A stretch of 22,572 bases of DNA from Plakobranchus ocellatus (taxonomy: Eukaryota > Mollusca > Gastropoda > Plakobranchidae): positions 512,288 through 534,859 of the forward strand of contig BLXT01002201.1 in NCBI GenBank assembly GCA_019648995.1, written 5' to 3'. This document shows, in pieces, positions 1 through 9,060 of the stretch. Position numbers and translations under genes: made by a program. Below the pieces are notes generated by a model that did not search any database, was not told the DNA's origin, and saw nothing but the letters and a program-made list of their open reading frames with translations. How positions within the stretch are numbered: position 1 is the first letter of the stretch; the number at the start of each line of letters is the position of its first letter.

Positions 1-40
<40 letters not shown>
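1..40. repeat. (CT)n microsatellite at the left edge
   Basis: Twenty uninterrupted CT units start at the first base, so the tract is probably cut by the window boundary. On the complementary strand it is (GA)n, the same motif that recurs at 9864-9912, 11331-11374 and 12505-12563. Confidence 0.97.
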
Positions 41-44
<4 letters not shown>

Positions 45-880
45 GTCACATGCCAATACTATAAATACAAATTGCATCTCGCAGGCCACACACGGACACG
101 ATAATACTCTCAACACAATCCTGTTGCTAGGAGACAAAAACTGTTGCAGATAACAATTTCTTTTTCATTTCTTCCTTTTAAGTTAAAATCCTAGAGGCAG
201 GAATATGTCTAGAAAACTCCACCATTATAGATACAATTCTACTCATGGTTCTAATTATGCTCTCCGTTGATATTTTTTTTTCATCTTTTTTTTCTGAAGC
301 CTTTTTCTAATTGTTCTACATTTTTGTAGGCCTATTCTTACCTTATATATCTTTCCAACATTCTTCTATCTTCCTGTCAATTATTTCGCGCACAGATATC
401 ACACAATGATATCTCTCAATTTTTTTTCTACTATTAAAGGCATGAAGATCCACAGGAAAAAAATATATATTTACAAACACGTAGAGGATGAAATTGGAGC
501 TGTAGTTACTTATTTATCCCTCGTTAGTTCAATGATCTGTACACCCACAGCTTCAAAATATCTTTTTGACAATAATTAAGAGTCCTGTGGAAGTATGTAT
601 CTTGTCTCACAAAGTTACCAATCTTCCTACAAAATCACCAGTCTTGAAAGGTATTAGTTGTAGAGTGACAGTCAATCTTAGTAGACAAGAAATATTTCTT
701 GAAAGTATTGATTGCGCAATGGTTATAGTTCATCTCATTAGAAAATAAATACTTTTGTAAGAAAATGATTATAAATTGCTTCTCAATCTTTTTTCTTTAA
801 GAAATAGTTTTGGAAGGCGTTGATTGCTAAGTCAAGTTATAATACTTTATTCCGCAGGGATGCGTTCTGAACTCTTGTGT
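41..880. other. AT-rich sequence without recognisable gene
   Basis: Both strands were read and there is no coding sequence I can support. A 60-codon open frame at 566-748 has no recognisable motif and is within chance expectation for this composition. T-rich stretches such as 270-300 are ordinary background. The right end runs into the 3' end of the minus-strand LINE remnant. Some of the sequence just left of 885 may be its decayed 3' UTR, but I cannot show that. Confidence 0.6.
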
Positions 881-983
881 TGGGAAATAATGTCCTACAA
901 ATCGCAGTTGCCTCTGCCTTATGGTTGAAATTAGTTATTGCTCACGATTAGCCCCTTCAGCACAAATTCGTTGGACTTTTTTT

Positions 984-1080
984 AGTCCATGATATCCTCA
1001 TAATTCTTCTGATAAACCACATCTCTAGTGCTTCTAATTTTTTCTTTGTTTCCTTGTTTATTGTCCAACACTCACGACCA
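984..1080 (-). repeat. 97-bp duplication inside the LINE tail, copy 1
   Basis: This segment matches 1126-1222 base for base apart from one change (gatatcc here, gataacc there). It encodes, on the minus strand, the block running from GRECWTINKE to RRIMRISW. The repeat period is 142 bp, with 45 bp of spacer between copies. The near identity inside an otherwise badly decayed element implies that the duplication is far younger than the insertion, or that the copies were homogenised by conversion or assembly. Confidence 0.97.
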
Positions 1081-1125
1081 CACAATTGTACTGACCTTAC
1101 ATGTGTTTTACTTGCGCTTATTTTC

Positions 1126-1222
1126 AGTCCATGATAACCTCATAATTCTTCTGATAAACCACATCTCTAGTGCTTCTAATTTTTTCTTTGTTTCCTTGTT
1201 TATTGTCCAACACTCACGACCA
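1126..1222 (-). repeat. 97-bp duplication inside the LINE tail, copy 2
   Basis: This is the partner of 984-1080, 96 of 97 bases identical. It is the copy continuous with the upstream reverse-transcriptase sequence (YLGYLIT at 1316-1345, followed by DGKCTNKI after a stop), so it is probably the original position. The other copy carries the downstream TIRQRQLRFVGH continuation. Confidence 0.97.
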
Positions 1223-1990
1223 AATAATTGCCCTTATTTTGATTGTTCCACACGAATATTTTAATGTGCTAATATTGATTTCCTATTCATTTATTTTATT
1301 TGTGCACTTGCCATCTTATGTTATCAGATAGCCAAGATATTTGAATTTTGTAGGTTTTTTTAATTGTTCGTCTTTCCTAACGAGGTTGCATTTGGGGTTA
1401 GAGGGTTTCTTTGAGATGGCTCTACATTCCGTTTTGTTCTGTTGTTGTTTTCGTTTTTTGTTGTTTTTTTTTTTTACATTCAAAGACATGCCCAATCTTT
1501 CGCTCACTAATTCTACAATACTTAAACATTTATGAAGTTGTTCGTGAATTCTGTTATTTATCCGCACGATCTACATACTTGGGATAGTTACGGTTTTCTC
1601 TATTTACTTTAAAGCTTGAAATGCCAGCAGGACTCCTTAAGATTATTTCACTATATAGGTAAAAAAAGATCAGGAAATATTACACATCCCGGCCACACAC
1701 CTCTTTTAATCGATTTGAAATTGATGTATTCTCCTTCAATTCCTACAGTTGGTTCGGTTTTATCCCAGTATAGATTTGTAATTACTCTCAGATTTTTCCC
1801 ATCAATGCCTAGTTTTTCTAGCATTAGAAATAGTTATAGAGATTTTACTTTGCCAAAGGCCTCAGAATTGCACATGAAGCAAAGATGGAGGACATAAAAC
1901 CAAACTGTTTTGCCGATAGTTCTCAACTTAGGCTCTTGCGCATTCGATGCATCAAAACACGTAAAAGAATATTTGTAAAATTGTTCATGT

Positions 1991-3465
1991 AAGTGTTTGT
2001 TCTATTAAGTTCACATACTGTTTCCCTAATGTTTTAGGAAGTAATATAAAAACATGTTTACAAATTGTACAACTGTCGTATATTGCATATATATTTGCTA
2101 ACATTGCTTATTAATCCATTCTCTTTTTGCACCATTGCATTTTATCTTGATTTTTTTTTGTCTATGTCTTTGTATTTGGTTTCTTCAATATTTTTTTTGT
2201 TTTTTGTTATATGCGCCTTTCTTCCATCAAATCTTGTATTTCTTTGTTTATAAACTTCTTTTGCTCTGTTTCTTTCCTTTTGGTATTGTTTTTCTCTACG
2301 ACTTTATTACGTGACCTTTTCATTTATGACCCTATTTCGCCTTTGAATTGTTGTTTTTGAGTCCTTTATTTGTTATACTCAGCTATATCAATGTTACTCT
2401 TGGGTTTTCATCAGATTTTAATAAGTCTATTTGGAATTTGGAATTACGCTCGATTTTCTTTTTATTTCTTATGTTTTATTTTAAATATACGCTTGGACAA
2501 CTTGGCATTTTTTCAACTTTTTTGTTCAAAATATCTATGGTTTTTATATTTATACCTGTTTAAAGTCCATCAATCGATTGTAGATAGACCGTGGTTTATC
2601 GTGAATTTTACACGAACGAAGCCTGACGTTTAAGTTTACATTATCGTGAAAGCGAATATACGTGATAATTTGTAAACAACAACTCACTAGTTATCTTTTT
2701 CACGACTGCGACACGTGTATCTAAATCACATGGATTTCGATCCAGAATGGACGGTACAATTGTTTCATCGATGACTCTTAAAAAATTAGGGATAAATTAT
2801 TGTTTCAGCGGCATAGAGTAATAGTGATTCTAGTTTTTTTTTTTCTTTTCGTATTTCTCCTCCTGGATGATAAGACATAAAACTGCGGGAGAATAAACTG
2901 TTTTTTATGTTTGCTGCTGTTTTTGTTTTACCTCTTAAATATTTAAAAAACGTGCTGCATGTGCCCCAGAACTGGTTTTGTAAAAAAAAAATATTACTGT
3001 TGGGTGAAATTCTACCTAAAAACACGGTTTTATCCATATTTAGCCATGAATTTTGCTGACGCCTGGAAAGAATAGCAATTTGTACCTCAAACATTCTGTG
3101 CCCCTAAAACCTGTATTTAAGTCTGTGTTTGCCGTTCTTTCCCAGAGAGAAAAGCAGGCGTGATGTTCTGTGGGTAGAGGGGGGTTAATTTCAGCCTCAG
3201 CGACGAGGGTTTTTATGACATGTCATTGTGTTCACTATTTGTCACAATGAAATATCAGGTTTAAGGCGAACGACTCTAATCGATTTTAACCCCAACCCAA
3301 CTTTTTTGGGAAAGCAAAGTTCATAGCGTGGACGTTTTTAAATTTTCGAAACTTCAGTTTTAAAGTGGTTTGATTTTCAAAGAGCAACGAACTATAAAGG
3401 AGCTTTAAAATCAGCTGCGCTCACTAATTCCCGTAGCTTCTAGTTTCTTCTGTCATTTTCTCCTA
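1991..3465. other. AT-rich interval, no gene recognised
   Basis: Positions 2065-2560 are strongly T-rich on the plus strand and give leucine- and phenylalanine-rich open frames of 60-87 codons that I take as composition artefacts. A minus-strand open frame of 102 codons at 2786-3094 shows no domain or motif I know. A short hairpin with an 8-bp stem (tcattgtg/cacaatga) lies at about 3222-3250. The far left edge (1991-2030) may hold more of the decayed LINE. Confidence 0.5.
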
Positions 3466-3571
3466 TACAAAATAGCGCAGGTGGTAAAATTGCACGCGAT
3501 CCAGCACTGAAATATACAGGCGCGAGTTCGAGCCTGTCTCATAAGGGCCCAGAAAAAGAAAAAAAAAACTG
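3466..3571 (+). mobile_element. tRNA-derived SINE-like unit with A-rich tail
   Basis: Plus-strand sequence has a polymerase III A-box-like stretch (tagcgcaggtggta, about 3473-3486). A good B box (gagttcgagcctg) lies about 40 bp downstream, followed by a short unique part and an A-rich end (agaaaaagaaaaaaaaaa, about 3551-3568). This spacing is that of a tRNA head. The acceptor ends do not pair convincingly, so it is not a functional tRNA gene. The head differs from the recurrent SINE family elsewhere in the window and lacks its conserved tail, so it is either a different family or a shorter derivative. Confidence 0.6.
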
Positions 3572-4065
3572 AAATCACCTTGTTACACACATAGGTGGAC
3601 AACGCACAATCAATCATTGTATAAATATATCCTTTCTTTTTCACTGAAAAGTAGCTGCTGCTTTTAATTCTACAGAGCCACTGGATAGAACACTTTTCAT
3701 AATGATATTTCGTTGGCAAATAGAATAAAATTTCAACACAGGCGGTCTTGTAAAGTTGTTTAATCCAACTAGACTATTGAGATACAAGAACAATTTATTC
3801 GATGTATGCACTGATGGTGTTATGCCTCCAAAGTTTAGTCTGTGCTCGATAGCTTTTTGATATCAACGCTAGATAAGACTGGGACTTCAGAAAGTACGAT
3901 TTTGCAATAATCAATGTTAAAAGTTCAAAAACAAAGTTGGAGGAAGAAGGGATGTTTTATTTTCTTTTTTTTTTTAACTTTCCATTAAAGAATTCAATTT
4001 TTCTGTCCCAGTAAGACAACATTGTATCAATGTGTAATACAATTTTTTAAAATCAGGCAAGGATT
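3572..4065. other. AT-rich interval, no gene recognised
   Basis: No coding or RNA signal supported on either strand. A T-rich run lies at about 3956-3975. The 88-codon minus-strand open frame spanning 3453-3719 is the reverse of the SINE-like unit plus A-rich sequence and has no known motif. Confidence 0.5.
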
Positions 4066-4280
4066 TCAGTAGCCTGTGAGTGGATGGGGTTGTAACAGTT
4101 TGTAGTAGCTGGCTCGAACATGCTGTCCTGTGCTTGTTGACACAGTGCAGACTGTAAGAGGGTATGGCTGCCTGGCTCTCATTTCACAGGAGACATTGCC
4201 AATCTCTTGCCCTCGCCAACAAACTGCATCTGCTCCCATATGTCTACGCAGCACCAAAGGCAAACCTAAGTCTCTAACTT
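4066..4280. other. GC-richer block of unknown nature
   Basis: Base composition shifts to roughly half GC over about 200 bp, then returns abruptly to AT-rich and microsatellite sequence. The minus strand holds a 65-codon open frame (4066-4263) with no hydrophobic segment and no domain I recognise. The sharp edges and composition look more like a piece of a dispersed repeat or an old exon-like fragment than background. I cannot decide between these from the sequence alone. Confidence 0.35.
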
Positions 4281-4313
4281 GAACTTATGTACAAGGATAT
4301 ACATACATACATA

Positions 4314-4361
4314 CTATGGGCGTATACATACATGCTTGCCTTTTGTCAGAGCTCCCAAAAT
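4314..4361. repeat. 48-bp spacer segment, copy 1
   Basis: Identical over 48 bases to 4471-4518; offset 157 bp. The array therefore contains a higher-order unit of spacer plus TACA run that was duplicated as a block. Confidence 0.97.
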
Positions 4362-4470
4362 ACATACATACATACATGCATACATACATGCATACATACA
4401 TACATACATACATACATACATACATACATACATACATACATACATACATACATACATACATACATACATA

Positions 4471-4518
4471 CTATGGGCGTATACATACATGCTTGCCTTT
4501 TGTCAGAGCTCCCAAAAT
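4471..4518. repeat. 48-bp spacer segment, copy 2
   Basis: Identical partner of 4314-4361. A third, partial and diverged start of the same segment borders the array on its right at about 4608. Confidence 0.97.
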
Positions 4519-4938
4519 GCATTCATACATACATACATACATACATACATACATACATACATACATACATACATACATACATACAAACATACATACATAC
4601 ATACGTACTATGAGTGTGGGCTAAAAATTACCCAAAATCAGTCGCCGACAATGCAACGACACTTTCCTTATATTAATATATTTCAATTTTATAAACAACC
4701 TTTGAAGGTTCTAACAGAAAATTAACGTGATAACTTGTTCCTCTTTAGGTGCCCTAACTGTAACAGACAATGAGAATCACTGCCCTTAAAAAATCTGTCC
4801 TTAGTTAATCTTAAAAAGTTGTTGCTGCTAAGAATATTGTCCAAAACTTAAGATTTTACTTAAAGTTATTCTCTGTCTACTTTATTGCGTTTGCCTTCAT
4901 TTTTTTCCCCAGTGATTGCTTAATATTCTAATCTCTTG

Positions 4939-5133
4939 GGATGGCAAATTTTAGTTGCCTCTATCTTATGGTTTATATTTGATGATCATTCAAATTGAAC
5001 TTCCTTCAAAAATCCATTCGCTGAACTTTTTGTTCCATCAATTGTATCCTCATTATTCTACTGATAATCCATATATCTAATGCTTTCACTTTTCTCTCGA
5101 TTTTCTTATCTATTGTCTAACACTCGCTTCGGA
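4939..5133 (-). mobile_element. Second RTE-like LINE 3' fragment, heavily decayed
   Basis: The minus strand read from 5133 gives SEC, a stop, then TIDKKIERKVKALDIW and SRIMRI. These align with GRECWTINKETKKKLEALEMW...RRIMRISW of the copy at 885-1990. About 110 bp further on, TIR, a stop, then RQLKF (about 4945-4974) matches TIRQRQLRF of that copy. Only the C-terminal tail of the reverse-transcriptase ORF is present, as expected for a 5'-truncated LINE. Divergence and internal stops show an older insertion. The left limit in the 3' UTR is not visible. Confidence 0.8.
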
Positions 5134-5256
5134 CATTGTATTAGTGTGACATTATTCGCATTTTCTTTAACACATTTAACGGCTGTTTGTAAAAGCTATG
5201 TTGAAATACGTGAACCCAAAACCCACAGTTTCAAGTACACACAACTCGCCGTTTTG

Positions 5257-5299
5257 AAAAATCACAAAACTTGTGACTGACCGAGGGTTTGTGATTTTT
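5257..5299. repeat. Perfect 12-bp hairpin
   Basis: aaaaatcacaaa (5257-5268) is the exact reverse complement of tttgtgattttt (5288-5299), with a 19-nt loop. It could be the core of a small foldback element or chance. There is no T-run or gene nearby that would make it a transcription terminator. Confidence 0.7.
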
Positions 5300-7074
5300 G
5301 GGTGCAAACGTTATTGAGATCATAGGTATGGCGGAAAATTATATTATGAGCAGCTAATAGAATAATATAGTGTTATTTTCCTGATTGTTGCACATAAAAC
5401 CAGAAAAATCCTATGAATTTCAATTTTAATGGGTTAAAATCACTTCACTTTACAAAATTAACAGCTTTTAAACCGCAAAGCAAGCGAAGACTATACATAT
5501 TTTGAAACCACTCGTTTTTAAAACCCAACATATTTGTTTTCATCACTTCTTCTTGTTTCATACCCTGTGAGAATTCTTGAAGAATGTACTTCGGTTCAGC
5601 GAAAATCTCTTTGTGGTATACTTTTGTCATCTTTCATAGATTTTCTTTAAAGTGTATTAACGATTTAAAACTTTTTTTTTTAATTTCAGTAGGCAAATCA
5701 TTTTGGGTTTAATTTTGGATTTTCCAAAGTGAATACCAGTTTAAAAACAAAGATAAGTATTAAAATCCGAAAACTTTTTACCAGCGACTACATTTTAGAT
5801 TGAAATCTAGACTAGGTCTGTCTAGATCTGGCTCCTTCATATACTAATATTTTTTTTTCCTTGCGCATCTCCTCTTAACCGCAATCCCCCACATAATAGT
5901 TATGTGCTTGAACACAATGAATTCCCTTTAGTCGTATTTTTCCATAAATCTACATCTGGAAGAAATTCTTACTTTAGATCCAAAAAGAAACATTCGTCCA
6001 GTATTGTAGATCAGAGTATAGTAATGTTGTAACTCTCGGGCGGAAAAACGCATTAAGATTAATATTTGTGTTTTCTAAACCATTATTTTTTTTTCCATTT
6101 AAAGAGTGAATTAGAGATCTGCGAAATAATGGTTACTACTAAGAAATCAAGATCCCAAGAAATATGAATTCTAATTGTTTCCAATAAAAGTAAAATAAAG
6201 GGAAAATTTCTCGTTGCTTTATCTTTATATTTGTATGATATTTATAGACATTTTGATCACAGTAAAAGAAGTTAGTTTCTTGTACCGAAATTGTTTATAC
6301 TAAATCAGCCTGGTTTACATCAAAAACAGTTTTATTTTTGCTTCATCAGCACCAGACTTTGGCTGGTTCCCTCAGTAAAAACTCTCCATATTTTCAACGA
6401 TGAGTCTCAAAGCAGAACCTTACACTTAAGTATCGTTTTTGTTTGTATTATATCGGACGTTAAATTGAGTGATTGAGTGCGCTATGATACACGTATACTT
6501 TGGGAAAAGAAAGAGAGGAAAAAACCTAATATGAGCAAAGGCTGCTGGAGATATAAACGCTTTGGAGAGTTCTCCTCCACAGATTTCGAATACTTGACGG
6601 ACATAGCACAGCCCTTGAGGCTTAGCATCAACACGTCTCATACATTTAAGGAACAGAACAGAAGCCTGAAAGGTTCAACGCTCGAATATTAGCATCAACA
6701 TCAGGAAGACAATCCTGGTGATTTTTCTATCTATAGGCCTCACAAAGATTGAGAAAAAGACTTACGTGTTACATCCTTCAAACGTCAATGATTACTATCC
6801 ATTTTTTGAACATAAATAGGACAGCTCTTGCGGGACATGATATCTAACTTTCATTCTCATAAACCTGGTATAAGACATGTTGAAAATACCATGGGATTCT
6901 TACTATAACTTTATATTTTAAAAAAATACCTAGAAATCCGCTTATCTTTAATACACGAGTGAATTAAAACTTTCTGGACAAAAAGCCAATGGCTATCATA
7001 TTTAAATATGGTAAAGTAAGGATACAATCATAAGAGATATAGCTCCTGGGGGTTATAAACTTCTGTTTTACAAA
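5300..7074. other. AT-rich interval, no gene recognised
   Basis: There is no coding signal I can support. A slightly GC-richer patch at 6480-6700 is open on both strands (plus 6477-6692 and minus 6426-6641, about 71 codons each). Neither translation shows a motif I know, and overlapping antisense open frames of this size are common by chance. A run around 5795-5832 is rich in ctagat/agatct palindromes, also seen at about 17416-17440. Confidence 0.5.
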
Positions 7075-7220
7075 AAAGACACACAACAAGAGGCAGCTTA
7101 TCCATGAATATTATATATGCATGTCACATAATGGAAGTATCACCCTCAAATTTTTCTTACCATAGGAATAAAACGGATAAGATTGAATACTTAGAAACCT
7201 TAAATACATGAGGGAAACCG

Positions 7221-7684
7221 CACTTGAGGACCATCACCCACATGTTTTGTATGCCTGCATGTGAGGAACTTGAGGATTATCCTCCACAGAGACCTTGTAT
7301 ATATAAGGGAAACAGCACTTGAGGACCATCATCCACATGTTTTGTATGCCTGCATGTGAGGAACTTGAGGATTACCCTCCACAGAGACCTTGTATATATA
7401 AGGGAAACCGCACTTGAGGACCATCACCCACATGTTTTGTATGCCTGCATGTGAGGAACGTAAGGATTATCCTCCACAGAGACCTTGTATATATGAGAGA
7501 AACAGCACTTGCGGACCATCATCCACAGGTTTTGTATGTCTTCATGTCAAACCACGTGAGGATTATCCTCCACAGAGACCTTGTGTAGATAAGAGAAACA
7601 GCGCTTGAGGACCATCATCCACAGGTTTTGTATGCCTGCATGTCAAACCACGTGAAGATTATCCTCCTCAGTGACCTTGTATAT
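7221..7684. repeat. Core tandem array, about five 95-bp units
   Basis: This is the best conserved part of the satellite. Units 1-3 are nearly identical. Units 4 and 5 share variants (acaggtttt, tgtcaaaccacgtga) that separate them from units 1-3, a sign of local homogenisation in blocks. The last unit stops inside the ccttgtatatataaggg stretch, where the 442-bp block begins. Confidence 0.95.
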
Positions 7685-8126
7685 GAGCAATTGCCAAAAG
7701 GTGGACCCCCAAATTGGGCCACCTTTTTAGTGCATTTTGAAAAAAGGAATCTTCAATTACAAAATGGAAAAGTCCAATTGAGTACCAATGAGGTAATTTT
7801 CATGAAGAGTTAGATAGCAGGAGTAGATCCATGTAAAAAATTGGTCTATGTCTCTTCATTTGGTGGTGAATGTTCTTCATTTGTTGATGGGTGGCCACTT
7901 TTTGGTGATTTTGTCATCATAGTTATGATCGAAACTTATTTGGTCAATTTAGATAGCAAGGATGCAACCGAAAATGATTTTTTTTACATAAAGTAGGACT
8001 TTGTATGCCCTTATACTGACAAAAGCAAAACTTATGTATTGATGAGTTGACTTTTTTAAAATAATGCTCCTAGAAAATCTTTCACACATAACTATGATGA
8101 TAGCCCATGTTTTGTCAAACCCTCAC
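7685..8126. mobile_element. Unidentified 442-bp block splitting a satellite unit
   Basis: The left satellite flank ends ccttgtatat (to 7684) and the right flank resumes atataagggaaacagcg (from 8127). Removing the block restores the consensus with a 2-bp overlap, as expected for an insertion. The ends show weak inverted similarity (gagcaattgccaaaaggtgg against the reverse complement of the right end, about 14 of 20). A near-perfect palindrome lies just inside the left end (aaaaggtgg...ccacctttt, 7697-7729). No transposase coding is visible, so a non-autonomous DNA element is possible. An alternative is that the right edge (8105-8126) is a deleted satellite monomer, since cccatgttttg and tgtcaaacc also occur in the array. 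Confidence 0.4.
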
Positions 8127-8380
8127 ATATAAGGGAAACAGCGCTTGAGGACCATCACCCATAGGTTTTGTATGCCTGCATGTCACAGCAAGTGAGGATT
8201 TTTCTTCACATAGCTTTTATAAACACACAATAATTGATGATCACCACCGCAGGCTAATATATCTGAATCTCATAAATTTTGAGGATTATTTTCCACAGAA
8301 CTGTCACAACGACACAACACCTCATGATGACTGCCACAGAATAGTATACCTTTATCTCATAACTTTGAGAGGATTAAAAA

Positions 8381-8643
8381 CTAAAGTGGGACCCACGCTT
8401 ATTCCAAGCATCGGCGAACCAGGAGTAGGGTCCTTATTGTTCTTGGCATACGGCATGATGAGGTAGTTTGCCATTGCTTTCCTCGCCGCCTTTACTTTCA
8501 CCGGGTCTTAAGAGACCTGGCTACCCACTTAGTGCTGGGTAGACACGGAGGAGCATTGAAAAACTGATTTGGCCCGGACTGGAATTTGAACCCCGGACCT
8601 TTTACTTGGTAGCCGACTGTCCTACCAGATGAGCTACGGCTCC
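8381..8643 (-). mobile_element. tRNA-derived SINE with RTE-like middle or tail segment
   Basis: Reading the minus strand from 8643, the first 73 nt resemble a tRNA. GGAGCCGTAGCTCATCTGG supplies an A box with one mismatch, and GGGGTTCAAATTCC supplies the B box. The 3' acceptor side does not pair with GGAGCCG, so it is tRNA-derived rather than a tRNA gene. A conserved-looking body follows, including gcaatggcaaac (8466-8477 on plus) and tgccaagaa. From memory this resembles the tail shared by RTE/BovB LINEs and several animal SINEs. It is inserted in the satellite domain: gaggatta monomer cores lie on both sides. No clean target-site duplication is evident. Confidence 0.75.
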
Positions 8644-9060
8644 TCAAGGAGGAGCTTGTGAGGATTATCATCCATATAATTTATAATCCAGGGACATGCC
8701 ATTTCATGAATACAACCACAGATTTGTATATCTGAATGTAATAACATGATAAAACCAATAGTCACCGAGCTTACATAACTAAGGGGTACAAATAATATGA
8801 GGATTATCTGTCACAGACATTGTAAATCTGAAGATCATTACACGTGATAATTATCACCCACGTCACTTTTACGTCCGAAGGAAATCAGTTATTATCACAA
8901 ACATAGTTTTTGTGTAGCTGAGGAAGTATAATCCCTGAGCATTATATCCGTAAAACTCGTTTACCTTAAGGGCAAAACATTCAAGGATTATCATCCACAG
9001 ACCATTTTATATATATAAGACACACAACATTTGCGGATTATCAACCACAGAACGTGTGAG

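Larger units (their letters stand above)
885..1990 (-). mobile_element. RTE-like LINE remnant, reverse transcriptase half (broken)
   Basis: Reading the minus strand from about 1990 leftwards gives, across several frames, the ordered blocks of a non-LTR retrotransposon reverse transcriptase. These are RMRKSL...ELSAKQFGF (about 1905-1955); motif A region EAFGKVKS (1840-1863), where AFD is expected; LEKLGIDGKNLRVITNLYW (about 1770-1825); and FKSIKRGVWPGC (1684-1720), the RGVRQGC block. Next come a degraded YADD region, read as PKYVDRADK (about 1557-1582), then GMSLNV, KTECRAISKK, and FKYLGYLIT at 1316-1345. After that come ECWTINKETKKKLEALEMW and RRIMRISWT (present twice), and finally TIRQRQLRFVGH (about 890-925). 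This block order is typical of RTE/BovB-type elements and of proteins labelled craniofacial development protein 2-like. Stops, frameshifts, the Asp-to-Gly change in motif A and the lost YADD make it inactive. The endonuclease half is not attached. The RTE clade assignment is from memory of the family; membership in non-LTR RT is much firmer. Confidence 0.9.
4299..4608. repeat. Compound (TACA)n tetranucleotide array with duplicated spacer
   Basis: Long runs of the TACA/CATA tetranucleotide occupy 4299-4313, 4362-4470 and 4524-4607. They are separated by two identical 48-bp non-repetitive segments (4314-4361 and 4471-4518, both starting ctatgggcgt). The start of a third, diverged copy (ctatgagtgt) follows at 4608. 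The tyrosine/isoleucine/histidine/threonine-rich open frames here are translated microsatellite, not genes. Confidence 0.97.
7075..9060. repeat. Complex satellite domain: 95-bp dimers of about 48-bp monomers
   Basis: The core at 7221-7684 holds about five units starting cacttgagg (7221, 7316, 7411, 7506) and gcgcttgagg (7601), spaced 95-96 bp. Each unit splits into two related halves of about 48 bp. One half carries acttgaggaccatcatccac and runs to gcctgcatgtgagga; the other carries acttgaggattatcctccac and runs to tatatataagggaaacagc. Diverged monomers with the same gaggattatcNNccacag core continue before (from about 7075) and after (8127-9060) the core. Two foreign blocks interrupt the domain: 7685-8126 and 8381-8643. 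Open frames here are translated repeat. No function is visible. Confidence 0.9.

Noticed and set aside
1616..1897. 93-codon plus-strand frame
   Set aside because: Antisense shadow of the LINE reverse-transcriptase remnant on the minus strand.
4279..4725. 148-codon repetitive frame rich in His, Thr, Ile and Tyr
   Set aside because: Translation of the (TACA)n array in all three frames; not a protein.
6426..6692. Overlapping open frames on both strands at a GC-richer patch
   Set aside because: About 71 codons each with no motif in either; one cannot be favoured and chance explains both.
7221..7684. CRISPR array
   Set aside because: Units are tandem with no unique spacers, each half is a diverged copy of the other, and the context is eukaryotic.
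8571..8643. Functional tRNA gene on the minus strand
   Set aside because: A and B boxes are present, but the acceptor ends do not pair and a SINE body follows, so it is a SINE head.
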